From Leptidea sinapis (taxonomy: Eukaryota > Arthropoda > Insecta > Lepidoptera > Pieridae), in the NCBI RefSeq assembly GCF_905404315.1, contig NC_066290.1, positions 11,221,453 through 11,285,452 of the forward strand: 64,000 nt of DNA, read 5' to 3'. Positions 1 through 9,237 of this stretch are shown one piece after another (position 1 is the first letter of the stretch; each line of letters opens with the position of its first letter). The notes under the pieces were generated by a model. That model was not told the origin of the DNA. It did not search any database and saw only the letters and a list, made by a program, of their open reading frames with translations. Made by a program: the position numbers and the translations under genes.

Positions 1-7
1 ATAGACA

Positions 8-20
8 ATCAAAAGGTACT
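8..20. repeat. Left target-site duplication of RTE element
   Basis: The 13 bases ATCAAAAGGTACT occur here and again at 2773-2785, exactly bracketing the retrotransposon. The flanking bases differ on both outer sides, so the match ends exactly at 13 bp, as expected for target-primed insertion. Confidence 0.9.
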
Positions 21-39
21 CCTCCCTGCGTCGTAATCC

Positions 40-738
40 TCAGTACTGAGGGTCGTGACCACCCCTCTGTATCACGTTCTCACGTATGATCGCTCTCCAT
101 CTATTCCTGTCTCTGGCGGTGTGAAAGGCATTGTGAACCGTAGAGTCGAGGGCGGAGCGGATCTGATCGGACCATCGTGTTGGACTGCGTCCACGAGGCC
201 TCTTCCCATCTATTTTGCCGACCACAATGAGCCTCTCAAGGTTTCCATCGTCCTTCCTTGCGATGTGACCGAAGTATTCTAAAACTCTGCGCAGACATTC
301 GGAAGACAATCGCGAGGAGATCCTGAGTTCACGCAGTATGGAGAGATTAGATCGAAATGCTGTCCAGGGGATACGGAGCATCTTTCTCCAGCACCACATC
401 TCAAAGGCGTCAATGCGTTTGCGGTCTGCAGCTTTCAGTGTCCAAGTCTCACCGCCGTACGAAAATATTGAGAAGACTAGGGTCCCTACCAGTTTGGTCT
501 TAGTTTTTACGGAAATGTTGTGATCTCTCCAGATTCTTCCAAGCTGAGACATAGCGCTCTTAGCCATGCCAATTCTCCTGCGTACTTCCCTCTCGCACGA
601 ACCATCGTTACTTATGTTGGAACCCAGGTAGATAAAGTTGTCCACCATTTCTAGGCCCAGCGCACCAGTTAGTTCCAACTTCCCAGATCTATCCACCACC
701 ATGACTTTGGTCTTGGACCTGTTTATGGGAAGTCCCAT
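40..738 (-). pseudogene. RTE reverse transcriptase thumb and C-terminal region
   Basis: This 232-residue open frame continues the preceding pseudogene after a frameshift. It starts at INRSKTKVMVVDRS, just after motif C, and includes FIYLGSNISNDG, SYGGETWTL, FEMWCWRKMLRIPW and the terminal GRSPTRWSDQI...GGHDPQY block, which are standard landmarks of the RTE C-terminus. It is intact across its length, but its ATG is only an internal methionine; it would not be made as a separate protein. Same strand and element as 765-2772. Confidence 0.88.
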
Positions 739-764
739 CTCTCCACTAATCAGCTATTTCTGAC

Positions 765-2772
765 TCATTTGCTGCAAGAAGAGTGCAACTGCAAGTTGGT
801 GATTTTCACGCCACCAATTGTGATGCCTCCCTCCCAGTTCTCGCAGGTACGTCTCATAATGTGCTCTCCATAGGCGTTGAAGAGAATTGGCGACAAAATG
901 CATCCCTGGCGCACTCCTTGATGAAACTTAAAGGGTTTCGAGGTTGTTTTATCAACTCTTACAACTCCCTGGCTTGAGCCATACAGGGTGCGAAGCAAAG
1001 CGATGAGATGATTTGGTACACCAAGCTCTTGCAGAACCCTCCATAAGCAACTCCAATTAACACAGTCGAAAGCCTTACTGTAGTCGACGAAGCACATTAG
1101 CACTGGCGTATCAAACTCGTATGCCTACTCAATGAGCTGCCTGACATTGAGAATCTGAATTTGCCAATCCAGATAGTAGTGGATGCGATTATTGAGAATA
1201 TGAAGCAAAATTTTGCTGGCATGCGAGATGAGGGATAAGGTTCGATAATTGCCGCAGCTCTTGGTTGACCCTTTCTTATGCAGCGGAATAATTACGGATT
1301 CCGACCAGTCCCGCGGCCAATCACCGTTTTGCCAGACGTGTGGACAAATATTGTATAGTGTCTCTTCACCCAGGTCACCCATAGCTTTAAGCACTTCTGC
1401 TGTTATTTGGTCGCTTCCTAGTGCCTTCCTATTCTTGAGAGACTGTAGAGCATTAGATATCTCGGAACCAAGAATCATGGGCTCCAGTGCCAGGTCCCTC
1501 CAAACCGGGGTAACTTCGGGCGTTGAGTGGGGATCTGTGTATAACTGCTCACAGTAGTTACGCCATCTTTCAGCAATGTGGTCGAGCTCGTGTAGTACAG
1601 TGCCGTCGGCATCTTCGATAATCCACGATTTAGCTTTGAACTGCTTGGAAAGGACTCTAACCTTCCTGAATAGGTCTGCAGTTTGTAGCTTGTTCGAATG
1701 TTTCTCAATGTCGCTGCAGATGCCCTCAATGAAGTTATTCTTGTCGCGGCGACAACTGGCCTGGACAGTGGACTCTGGCAGACCCCTAGTTTTTAAATGT
1801 TTCCTGCGTTGAATGAGCTCCCATGAACAATCGGAGATCCAGCATCCTCTCTTCCGCTCCGGCATTTTGCGCTTTGAGATCTGGTCCAGTGCATCGTTGA
1901 TATGACCTTTAAAATGTTTCCACTGAGTATCGGCGTTAGCGTGTTCATGCGCTGGGTCATCCCTTAGTTTGGCCTCTAACGCCTCCCGGAAGAAAGGTCG
2001 CTCAGAAGGATGCAGGCTTCTGGGTTTTGGCGATTGGCGTCTAGGGGCCTTAAAGCGGAGCGAGAAATTGGTCACGAGTAGATTATAGTCAGAGCCGCAC
2101 TCTGCGCCGGGATAGGTATTCACATTCGAAACTGAGGATCTCCAGCGGGTATCTAGAATGATATAGTCGATTTGATTTCTGTGCCTATCGCCTGGAGATC
2201 TCCATGTGTATAAACGTCTTGGATGATGTTGAAAATACGTGTTCATAATACTGAGCTTTCTGGCTGTACAGAACTCGATCAGTTTTTCACCCCGTTCATT
2301 TCTAATGCCAAGTCCAAATTTTCCAACTGTGCTTCTGATATGGTCATCCGCAACAGTACTACCGACTTTGGCATTCCAGTCACCAAGGATCATTTTAATT
2401 TCCCGACCAGGAATTGAATTCAGCGTTTCCTCCAGTTTCCCATAAAAGTCGTCAATTACCTCATCTTGAGCTTATGCCGTCGGCGCGTATGTTTGTATAA
2501 TATTCAGCACACCCGGTTTGGTGTTCAGCTTCATTGTGAGGATTCTATCCGACACCGGGTTATAACCGAGGACATACTTATTCATGTGTGGCGGCAATAT
2601 GATTCCGACGCCGTTCCTACTCGAATCTTCACAGCCCGAGAAGTACATGGTGTCCCCCGCCGTAGTGTTGTAGTGGCCATTACCACGCATGTGAGTTTCA
2701 GCAATGCCCAGTATGGAGATGTTAAGTGATTCCATTTCCTTTTCCACGATGGCCAGTTTGCCCGCCATTAGT
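765..2772 (-). pseudogene. RTE endonuclease and reverse transcriptase, broken
   Basis: Read from 2772 downward, one frame carries the AP-endonuclease (GIAETHMRG, then GDWNAKVG, then QIDYIILDTRW) and the reverse transcriptase (VIIPLHKKG, FVDYSKAFDCV motif A, HQGVRQGCILSPILFN motif B). In-frame stops interrupt it after IIQTYAPTA (about 2472) and after NVRQLIE (1125-1127). The endonuclease signature normally SDH reads GSDYNLLV, so the catalytic histidine is a tyrosine. Between LDWQI and QILNVRQ the conserved segment containing the GF motif is missing in frame. The frame is lost near 783-790, where the catalytic motif C should be. Confidence 0.88.
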
Positions 2773-2785
2773 ATCAAAAGGTACT
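2773..2785. repeat. Right target-site duplication of RTE element
   Basis: Second copy of ATCAAAAGGTACT, identical to 8-20. It marks the 5' end of the minus-strand retrotransposon. Confidence 0.9.
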
Positions 2786-2857
2786 GATATACGTAATAAT
2801 AATGAATATCGGCCCATGTGCAAGCTGTAAGAAGGCCACAAAAATATGTACCTACAT

Positions 2858-3268
2858 CAGGGGCGTGCTTTGGTTTTCTGGTAAGGTAGGTAGGTACTGT
2901 GGATCTATCTAGTCATAGTTGAGCTTTGGAATAAGCAAAGATTGCTTACCGTAGGTATTTACCCCCTTATTCATAATGGTCCGCTAACTTTAAACAGCCG
3001 CTAAGGAGTGTTTTTCTCATTCTGACTTAGGTCAATAGAACACGATAGAGTGAGAATTAGCAATGCTTTAAGTTAGCAAACTATTATGAATAAGGGGGTT
3101 AGTATCTAGCGTAAGGAAAAAATTTTGACGAGTGGGTGTTCAATAGAAGTTTGGTTATAAAATATTGGAACCCAATTAAACTAAATTAACTTTAACACTA
3201 GTGCTATATTTATAGATTTATAACGAGGTAGGCACTGCCTAATTTCCTATATGATATGCACGCCCCTG
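2858..3268. mobile_element. hAT-like non-autonomous DNA transposon
   Basis: The element begins CAGGGGCGTGC and ends with its exact inverse GCACGCCCCTG. It is flanked by the 8-bp direct repeat ACCTACAT at 2850-2857 and 3269-3276. An 8-bp duplication with a CAGGGGCG-type terminus is the hAT hallmark. No transposase frame is present. A Harbinger-like MITE is nested inside at 2962-3098. Confidence 0.85.
2962..3098. mobile_element. Harbinger-like MITE, copy 1
   Basis: A 137-bp palindromic element with termini CCCCCTTATTCATAAT and the inverse ATTATGAATAAGGGGG. It is flanked by the 3-bp repeat TTA (2959-2961 and 3099-3101), the target type of PIF/Harbinger transposons. It sits inside the hAT-like element, so it arrived later. 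A second copy lies at 46871-47008. Confidence 0.85.
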
Positions 3269-3276
3269 ACCTACAT

Positions 3277-3710
3277 ACATACTTTGCGTCGCGCAGTCTT
3301 GTTAAAAAGTACCTTTCCCAACAGGGCAAATTCATATATAAAAGAAGAAATCAGATAATCAGCAAACAGCGCCATTCTCATTCGGCAAAATAGGTCAGGT
3401 CAAGGTAAAACTGGGATGCAGCTGATCTCGTAACCCACTTACAGATCCACAAACCACCGCGTGAAGGATTAACTAAATAAAAATACCTGAAAAGACTCAA
3501 TAGGTACTTGTTTTATTAAATTACTACAGAGACTGAAACAGACCGTGCGGGATTTTTTAGCGGGAATATATTGACAGAGCGTAGTGTAATGACACTTGAG
3601 TTTCTGACAGCTGAGTGACAGAGTGACGTGTTCTTTATTTCGATTAATTCATTCAACACCGCGACTGAACATCTGTCTTCCTCTGAGTAGCCTGTATAAC
3701 CTGTTATCTA
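3277..3710. other. No recognisable feature
   Basis: AT-rich sequence without a credible open frame. I see no terminal repeats or family match here. Confidence 0.5.
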
Positions 3711-4091
3711 TCTATATATATAAAAATGAATTGCTGTTCGTTAGTCTCGCTAAAACTCGAGAACGGCTGGACCGATTTGGCCAATTTAGGTCTTGAATTA
3801 TTTGTGGAAGTCCAGGGAAGGTTTAAAAGGAAATTTGAATAAATAGGAAAATGCTGCTAAATTAAATAAAAACAACAAATTTGTTTTTCCTTTGATGTGT
3901 CCTTACATAATTTCTATGAGAGAATTTATTGACGCACGGTTTGACAGTTCTGCTGTGAAACAATTTCATTGCGACAGCAGGGTGCATATTTTACGAAGTC
4001 ATTGTTGATGTTATGATATATTATTGTCAAATTCATATAAAAACATTATTTTTTCTATTATATACAGAACAACGTCTGTCGGGTCAGCTAG
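3711..4091 (+). mobile_element. Non-autonomous Helitron
   Basis: It starts with TCTATATATATA and ends GGGTCAGCTAG, inserted between A (3710) and T (4092). TC at the 5' end, CTAG at the 3' end and an A/T insertion site without duplication are Helitron hallmarks. The early segment CTGGACCGATTTGG and the terminal ACGTCTGTCGGGTC match a pattern common in lepidopteran Helitrons. It has no Rep/helicase coding capacity. Confidence 0.85.
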
Positions 4092-4143
4092 TAGTTAATA
4101 AATCATTGTATTTGTTGGATGCGATTACTAATTATGACGTTTT

Positions 4144-4447
4144 ACCAGTCGGAGGCTCCATTGCACAGGACGTCGGCTAGATTATGGGTAACGGCACCTA
4201 TTTCTGCCGTGAAGCAGAAATGTGCAAACATTACTGAGTTTCAGTCTGAAGGGCGCCGTAGTAGTGAAATATTGGGCAAATGAGACTTAGAATCTTAGGT
4301 CTCAAAGTGACGAGCGCAATTGTAGCGCCGCTTAGAATTTTTGGATTTTTCAAGAATCCTGAGCGGCAATGCATTGCAATGGGCAGGGCGTATCAATTAC
4401 CACCAGCTGAACGTACTGCTCCTCTCGTCCCTTATTTTCATAAAAAA
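4144..4447 (+). mobile_element. Family A retroposon copy
   Basis: Diverged copy of the window's commonest repeat. It runs from GGAGGCTCC through GCCGTGAAGCAG, TTTCAGTCTGAAGGGCGCCG and GGGCAAATGAGACTTA to a TCGTCCCTTATTTTCATAAA end with an A-run. The poly-A end and the duplication around the copy at 45811 point to a SINE or a 5'-truncated LINE tail. Confidence 0.8.
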
Positions 4448-4649
4448 AATATCACAGTAATTACGACTATCATGTTCACGAAGCATCCTTACACAAACAA
4501 TGAATTCAAGCTCTAAAGGTTGGTGCAACCTGTATATGATAATTTATAATTATACAGGTTATTCTTTATTACTTTTTATGAAATATTTTATGTTTAAATT
4601 TTTATAGTGACGATTTAAAAGCGCTTCGTTTGGACCTAATTGAATAAAA

Positions 4650-4800
4650 TTTATTTAAAGGCATAAAGACATTTATCTTCTCAAAATTGATTCCTTTAGA
4701 ATACTTTCCGATGTCATATCTAACACTACCACCGCTTCGGGGACAAATGGCACTCTGAGAGAGAAGAAGCAGCGCAAGAAACTCTACCAGCATCCTTTTT
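4650..4800 (-). mobile_element. J2-type LINE 3' end fragment
   Basis: Matches the 3' end of the LINE at 47585-48125: AAGGCATAAAGACATTTAT, the CTTCTCAAAATTGATTCC block and GAGAGAGAAGAAGC in the same order. Only the 3' untranslated part survives here. Confidence 0.65.
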
Positions 4801-4953
4801 TGTTTATTTGACTTTGATTTAAGCCTCGTGGAGGCTTACGAATAAAACACAAATTAATAATTATAAGACATGTTATTTGTTAACGGATAAACAGCATGAC
4901 TGGTGAAATCTCGAAGACATTATATTTGGCAATTATCAGTTCATATAATACAT

Positions 4954-5339
4954 AGACCAAGTATAGTAACTAGACATCGGTTTGGCGTGGCGAACACGAT
5001 ACAGATAATATCCTATATATAACACAAGTGTTCTTCCACTATCACTTTTACATCGTATAACACAACATTGCACCATATTTCCTTCGATTCTAGTTCAAAT
5101 TATCACTGATGTTGAATAAGTAGTGGACAAATCATACGTTTCCCAGTAATAATAGCTTATTTTTAGAGTCGCAAATAAAAGTAAACAAAATATCTATGCT
5201 GCGCTGCCAAGTTTGTTTAGCACACCGGGTGTGCTGACCTTGAAAAACATCTGATGACTCTATCTCATTTCTTTACCTTAGACTCGCATAAGTTTTTGAG
5301 ACGGAAGCTATCAATTGGTCTAGTTACTATACTTGGTCT
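4954..5339. mobile_element. Inverted-repeat DNA element, unclassified
   Basis: The termini are a 22-bp inverted repeat that begins AGACCAAGTATAGTAAC at the left and recurs inverted at the right end. The interior is non-coding. I found no convincing target-site duplication, so the superfamily is open. Confidence 0.7.
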
Positions 5340-5422
5340 TTGATTTAATATTATGAACGTATAATAAAATTAAAAATACGCACGCAAGAAGTTATTCTTC
5401 TTGGCGTAATAAAACAAAAATC

Positions 5423-5911
5423 CTTAAAAAAAATTTTGACCAAAAAAACAACGACTTCAAAAACACTATTTCAAAACAATAGATATAATATGCACTAAAT
5501 AGTATAAAAATAATTGCGTATTTTTATACAATCTTATTAATTAATCTAATTCTAGTTACGATTATAGTTATTTTTGGAATCGGCCTTCCACCGCGACCCT
5601 CCTCACGACTCAAGCACATCTCACCTATAACTATGTATGTAGTTACAAACCTATCTTGGATGACACCGACTACACACGGGAAGCACCAGCTTTCAAAAAA
5701 AAAAGAATTATCAAAATCGGTTCACCCAGTCGAAAGTTTTGAGGTAACAAACATAAAAAAAATGTGATTCCTCTGGTGTTGCAAGAGATTATGGGCGGCG
5801 GTGGTCACTTAACAACAGGTGACCCGTATGCTCGTTTGTCGTCCTATTCCAGAAATAAAAAAAAATATACCGACGAATTGAGAACCTTCTCCTTTTTTGA
5901 AGTCGGTTAAA
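5423..5911 (-). mobile_element. AACCGACTTC-type repeat with nested insertion
   Basis: Read on the minus strand it begins TTAACCGACTTCAAAAAAGG and ends near GAAGTCG...TTGTTTTTTTGG, so its ends are roughly inverted. It contains TCGACTGGGTGAACCGATTT, a pattern widespread in lepidopteran genomes. A J1 LINE 3' fragment interrupts it at about 5770-5865. Related copies are at 10171-10341 and 43739-43872. Confidence 0.75.
5770..5865 (+). mobile_element. J1 LINE 3' tail nested in AACCGACTTC repeat
   Basis: About 95 bp matching the 3' untranslated end of J1 (compare 27035-27137): CCTCTGGTGTTGCAAGAGA, GGGCGGCGGTGGTCA, GGTGACCCGTATGCTCG, ending in an A-run. It splits the host repeat between its AACAAAC and TACCGACGAATTG segments. 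Confidence 0.75.
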
Positions 5912-6215
5912 AAATATTTCTCGTGCTATTTTACGTGTGTAGAAGAAGTAATATTAGTAATAAACGCATAATTTAGTTAAATAACCTTAAATATCAATAT
6001 TTTTACACAATTGGAGAGAAATTACTTTTTTAAACTTGAATATGAATTTCAGTTATTGAAATTTATTTAATTCTCGTCCATTGGTTGTGGTGCAGCATAT
6101 ATAAGTTACAATAGGCTTGGTAGTAGTGGTTGGTAGAAAATCTAGGTACAAGTAAGTGGCTTATAATATATAATGCTTAAACAATTGTTCCTTAGAAATA
6201 TCTCACTAAGAATAA

Positions 6216-7034
6216 CGGCCAATATTCAGTCTTACTTGAGAAAAAATCGTAACTAACGTTGACTTTTCTGTCCCAATAAACTTATCGACGGTAACTCACC
6301 TTATACACGCCATCTGTCAATGGGACGACGTATAGCTCCGTGAAAAATTTAAAGAGCTAAGTATAATGACGGTCACTTGTCTATATATTTATGAAAATCT
6401 GATGTATGTGCACAGGAATATTAACTTGTTTAAGAAAAATAGCGATAGTCATAAGTTTAATACTAGGAATAAAGATAAGCTTGCTGTTACCACTACCAGG
6501 CTCCATAAAGTTGAGAAATCATTTAAAGGGCAATGTATACGCTTTTATAACAAACTCCCAAGTGATATGCTTAATCTGACAATAAACAAATTTAAAAATT
6601 CAATTAAAGGGAAACTTTATAAAAAAGCTTACTATAAAATAACGGATTACTTAGATCATAAAAATGCTTGGGAATGAACATGCTGTAACTCTGTCTTAAT
6701 AAAACAAAATATATATTATAATTTTCTAGAGTATAAGTATATGTATTATTTTTACAAACTACATTATGTAGCTCTTATTATTATAAGAAACCTTAAATTG
6801 ACGATTCAAAATGATCAAATATGATCTCAATGAATAAAGATATTTTGACTTTGACTTTGACTTTGACTTACGATAGAATTTTGTATGGAAATTGCGATTC
6901 ACGAGTCCCAATATAAGGCGATAAGAATGACTTATCGGGTATATTGGGACAGCTTTAGATTATTGACCGCTAATTACTGACAGTAGACGGTAGTAATTTA
7001 TCTCTATCTGTAGATAGTATATTGGGAACGGCCG
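6216..7034. mobile_element. CGGCCGTTCCCAATAT MITE split by a LINE
   Basis: Outer parts match, in inverse orientation, the uninterrupted element at 51015-51311, including GACTTTTCTGTC, AATAAACTTATCGACGGTA, CAATGGGACGACGTATAGCT and CAATATAAGGCGATAAGAA. The left terminus has lost six bases; the right terminus ATATTGGGAACGGCCG is complete. Flanks are TAA and TTA. The middle (about 6340-6871) is a LINE insertion. Confidence 0.82.
6340..6871 (+). pseudogene. 5'-truncated jockey-like LINE (J2), ORF2 C-terminus
   Basis: The open frame starts upstream of any ATG with REKFKELSIMTVTCLYIYEN and runs to 6677. It has the C-terminal landmarks of jockey-like ORF2 proteins: MYVHRNINLFKKNSD, FNTRNKDKL, IRFYNKLPSD and KAYYKITDYLDHKNAW. 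No reverse transcriptase catalytic domain is present because the copy is truncated. The 3' untranslated region ends in short TTTGAC tandem repeats (6846-6871), a typical LINE tail. It lies inside a MITE, which dates it as the younger insertion. Confidence 0.85.
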
Positions 7035-8102
7035 TTAAAGTTTGTAATGTGACAAGGACAGTTTACTGTCGATTACTGAAAAAGAACATTAAAAAAAAAG
7101 ACTAATGTTACAGAATTTATTAACTACATTTTAGATCATGTATTGCAGTAATTCTTTTGTTTATTATATTTTTAAATTGTGCTTATTTAATTATACTAAT
7201 CTATATCAATATCGACAGAGACAAAGTTTTTATTGAATGAATTTATAAGTCTATTAATTGGAGCGCGGAAACCTGCATTTGTGCGACATCTGTTCACTAT
7301 GAATGGTTCTTACCACATTACTTACCTTTGATACAAAAATATGGTATATAATATATACTCTGTCTTCAGCGTTTACTCCACAGGGAGTGCCGCTTGCGCC
7401 TCTCTCTCCCCAAGGTCGCCTTCGATGTAGGCTTAGAGGGCACCTGCCCAAAGCCAACTGCAGGTGGTGTTTAGTGGATAGGCACCTAGGTTTCACGTGA
7501 GTCCCACATAATTTATTCACATTCACCACCTCCCTCCCGTCGTTATCCCGGAGGGTAGCCCTTTCCCTTGTTTGGGCGCAAAAAAAATTGCCATTTGGAA
7601 TCTGTAATTTTTATAAGTATGTTCATTGAGTTTTCTCATTTATGCGCCATATTACGACTATGATCGCCTGGTACCAAAATACTGTATGAAATGATCCCTA
7701 TCTCATTTTCTCCCATGAAATCTTATGAATTTATGTGTCGGTCTCTTTTTACTGTTTCGCTTTTTCGTTACATCGAGTTTCAAATCACAACGATTCTAAA
7801 GAAGTTTCACTTCAAAAATAAAGGTTTCTTTCTCAACATTTTCTCCGCTCCATCAAAACTTAACCTATTAAGTGGAGGAAATTAGGAGGTATCGAAATTT
7901 TGGCAAAAATCGTTTAAAAAATTTTCTGCTTATTGTACCTTGTGAGGTACTTAGCACAAATTAATATTCCAGTAATTAACTGTCCCGTAAAAATCGGTAA
8001 AGCTTATAGAGCGACAAGTTCTATTAATTTTCCATCGTGTTTACAACCATGTTATGCATTAATAAAAGTATTATTTTCAGTCATGAAGTAACAGACCTTA
8101 GA
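7035..8102. other. Mostly featureless; one GC-rich segment
   Basis: AT-rich sequence with no credible gene. A segment at about 7370-7580 is clearly more GC-rich than its surroundings (CTCTCTCCCCAAGGTCGCC, CGTTATCCCGGAGGGTAGCC) and ends in an A-run at 7581-7590. I suspect an unidentified retroelement piece in plus orientation but cannot name it. Confidence 0.45.
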
Positions 8103-8535
8103 TTAAGGATTAGCCTCCACTGAGCTCCAACTAATTACCGCACTACCGAAGAACAATTTATTACGGCATTTTTATTACGGTAAATATTATATGCTTGTGT
8201 GCGTGGCATCGTGACACTCAATGGCATCTTTCAAATTTTGTAACATACGCTTCGTGTTATTTTACATTGAAATTAATAAAATACAAAATATTTACTGATG
8301 ATATGTGATCCCGGTGTCTTTATTATTTCTTGTAGTTTTGTTTTTACAAAGGCTTGCTACGAAACCAGGCATTTTAGTTTCAATTATTTGCAAAGTTTAA
8401 CAGAACATGTGGCACGTCGACGTCAGACGTAGACTGACTCAAGTACGCCCACTTTAGCGTAGTAGTATTCGTTGCCGTTCTATGCGACTGCGCCTGCGGT
8501 ATCTAGGTGAAGCGCAAGGGAGACCAATCCTTTAA
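8103..8535 (-). mobile_element. Inverted-repeat element with THAP-like first exon, copy 1
   Basis: The ends are imperfect inverted repeats of about 40 bp: TTAAGGATTAGCCTCCACTG at the left and the inverse of TTAAAGGATTGGTCTCCC at the right, continuing through TAGATACCGCA. It is an inverted copy of 52735-53126. The interior holds a minus-strand peptide resembling the start of a THAP zinc finger. THAP domains begin P-element-type transposases, so a non-autonomous relative is plausible. Confidence 0.7.
8292..8372 (-). pseudogene. THAP zinc-finger N-terminus remnant
   Basis: A 26-codon frame begins MPGFVASLCKNK and ends DTGITYHQ followed by TAA. THAP domains start with methionine near a C-x(2-4)-C pair and have a short aromatic/His element near residue 25. 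Here the first cysteine appears as F4, while the 52914 copy keeps C4. The frame stops where the other copy has a splice-donor-like GTAAGT. It looks like a leftover first exon of a transposase gene, not a functional protein. Confidence 0.6.
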
Positions 8536-8994
8536 GGATTGTGAGGGTAATTAACAGACACAATAATATCATATTATGTACAGAGAATAATAATAAAATG
8601 ATTTATATAAAAACTCGTCGTGAAATCGCTTCTGCTAATTACGGAAGACCGGTAAAGAAATGTAACTAGTAACATTATCGTTGTGATTCGAAGAATCTAT
8701 CCAAACCGGAAGAGCTGGTATCAATAATTATCAAAGGTACACACTCAGATAAACTTCTGAGTGGATGTAACTCGTGCAGTTATAGAATGGCATTTCAACA
8801 TCTCTCTCTCACCCGCCTATTATCTCTCTTTAAATAAAAAAAAATATCGAGTTGTACTCCGGGAGTGCCGGCAGAAGTGAAAACTTTAACATTAACGTTG
8901 TGCATTTTGGAATGGTTAGGGTTGAATTTTGCAAGAATTGCTTTATTTATCAGTATAAAAGTACTAGCATTTATCCAGATTTTTTTATGCAAGT

Positions 8995-9237
8995 AAGGGA
9001 TGAGACGAACAGGACTTTCAGCTGATGGTAATTGCTACGCCCTGCCCATTACAATGCAGTGCCGCTCTGGATCCTTGAAAAACCCCAAAAATTCTGAGCG
9101 GCACTACAACTGCGCTAGTCACCTTGAGACATAAGCCCAGTAATTTCACTAGCTACGGCGCCCTTCAGACCGAAACACAGTAATGTACATAATCTAGCCG
9201 GTATCCTGTGCAAAGGAGCCTCCCACTGGTAAATGGT
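8995..9237 (-). mobile_element. Family A retroposon copy
   Basis: Minus-strand copy from GGGATGAGACGAACAGGAC to GGAGCCTCCCACTGGTAA. It keeps the hairpin arms around AATTCTGAGCGGCAC but has lost the TGTTAAGTCTCATTTG segment. Confidence 0.8.

Larger units (their letters stand above)
21..2772 (-). mobile_element. 5'-truncated RTE-type non-LTR retrotransposon
   Basis: A 2.75-kb insertion on the minus strand carries the endonuclease and reverse transcriptase of an RTE-clade LINE, the type often mis-annotated as craniofacial development protein 2. The 5' end is cut inside the endonuclease, just before MAGKLAIVEKEME. The 3' end lies only about 20 bases past the stop codon, in keeping with the short 3' ends of RTE elements. 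A perfect 13-bp target-site duplication flanks it, so the truncation is original to the insertion. The coding frame has two in-frame stops, one in-frame deletion and one frameshift, so the copy is dead. Confidence 0.9.
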
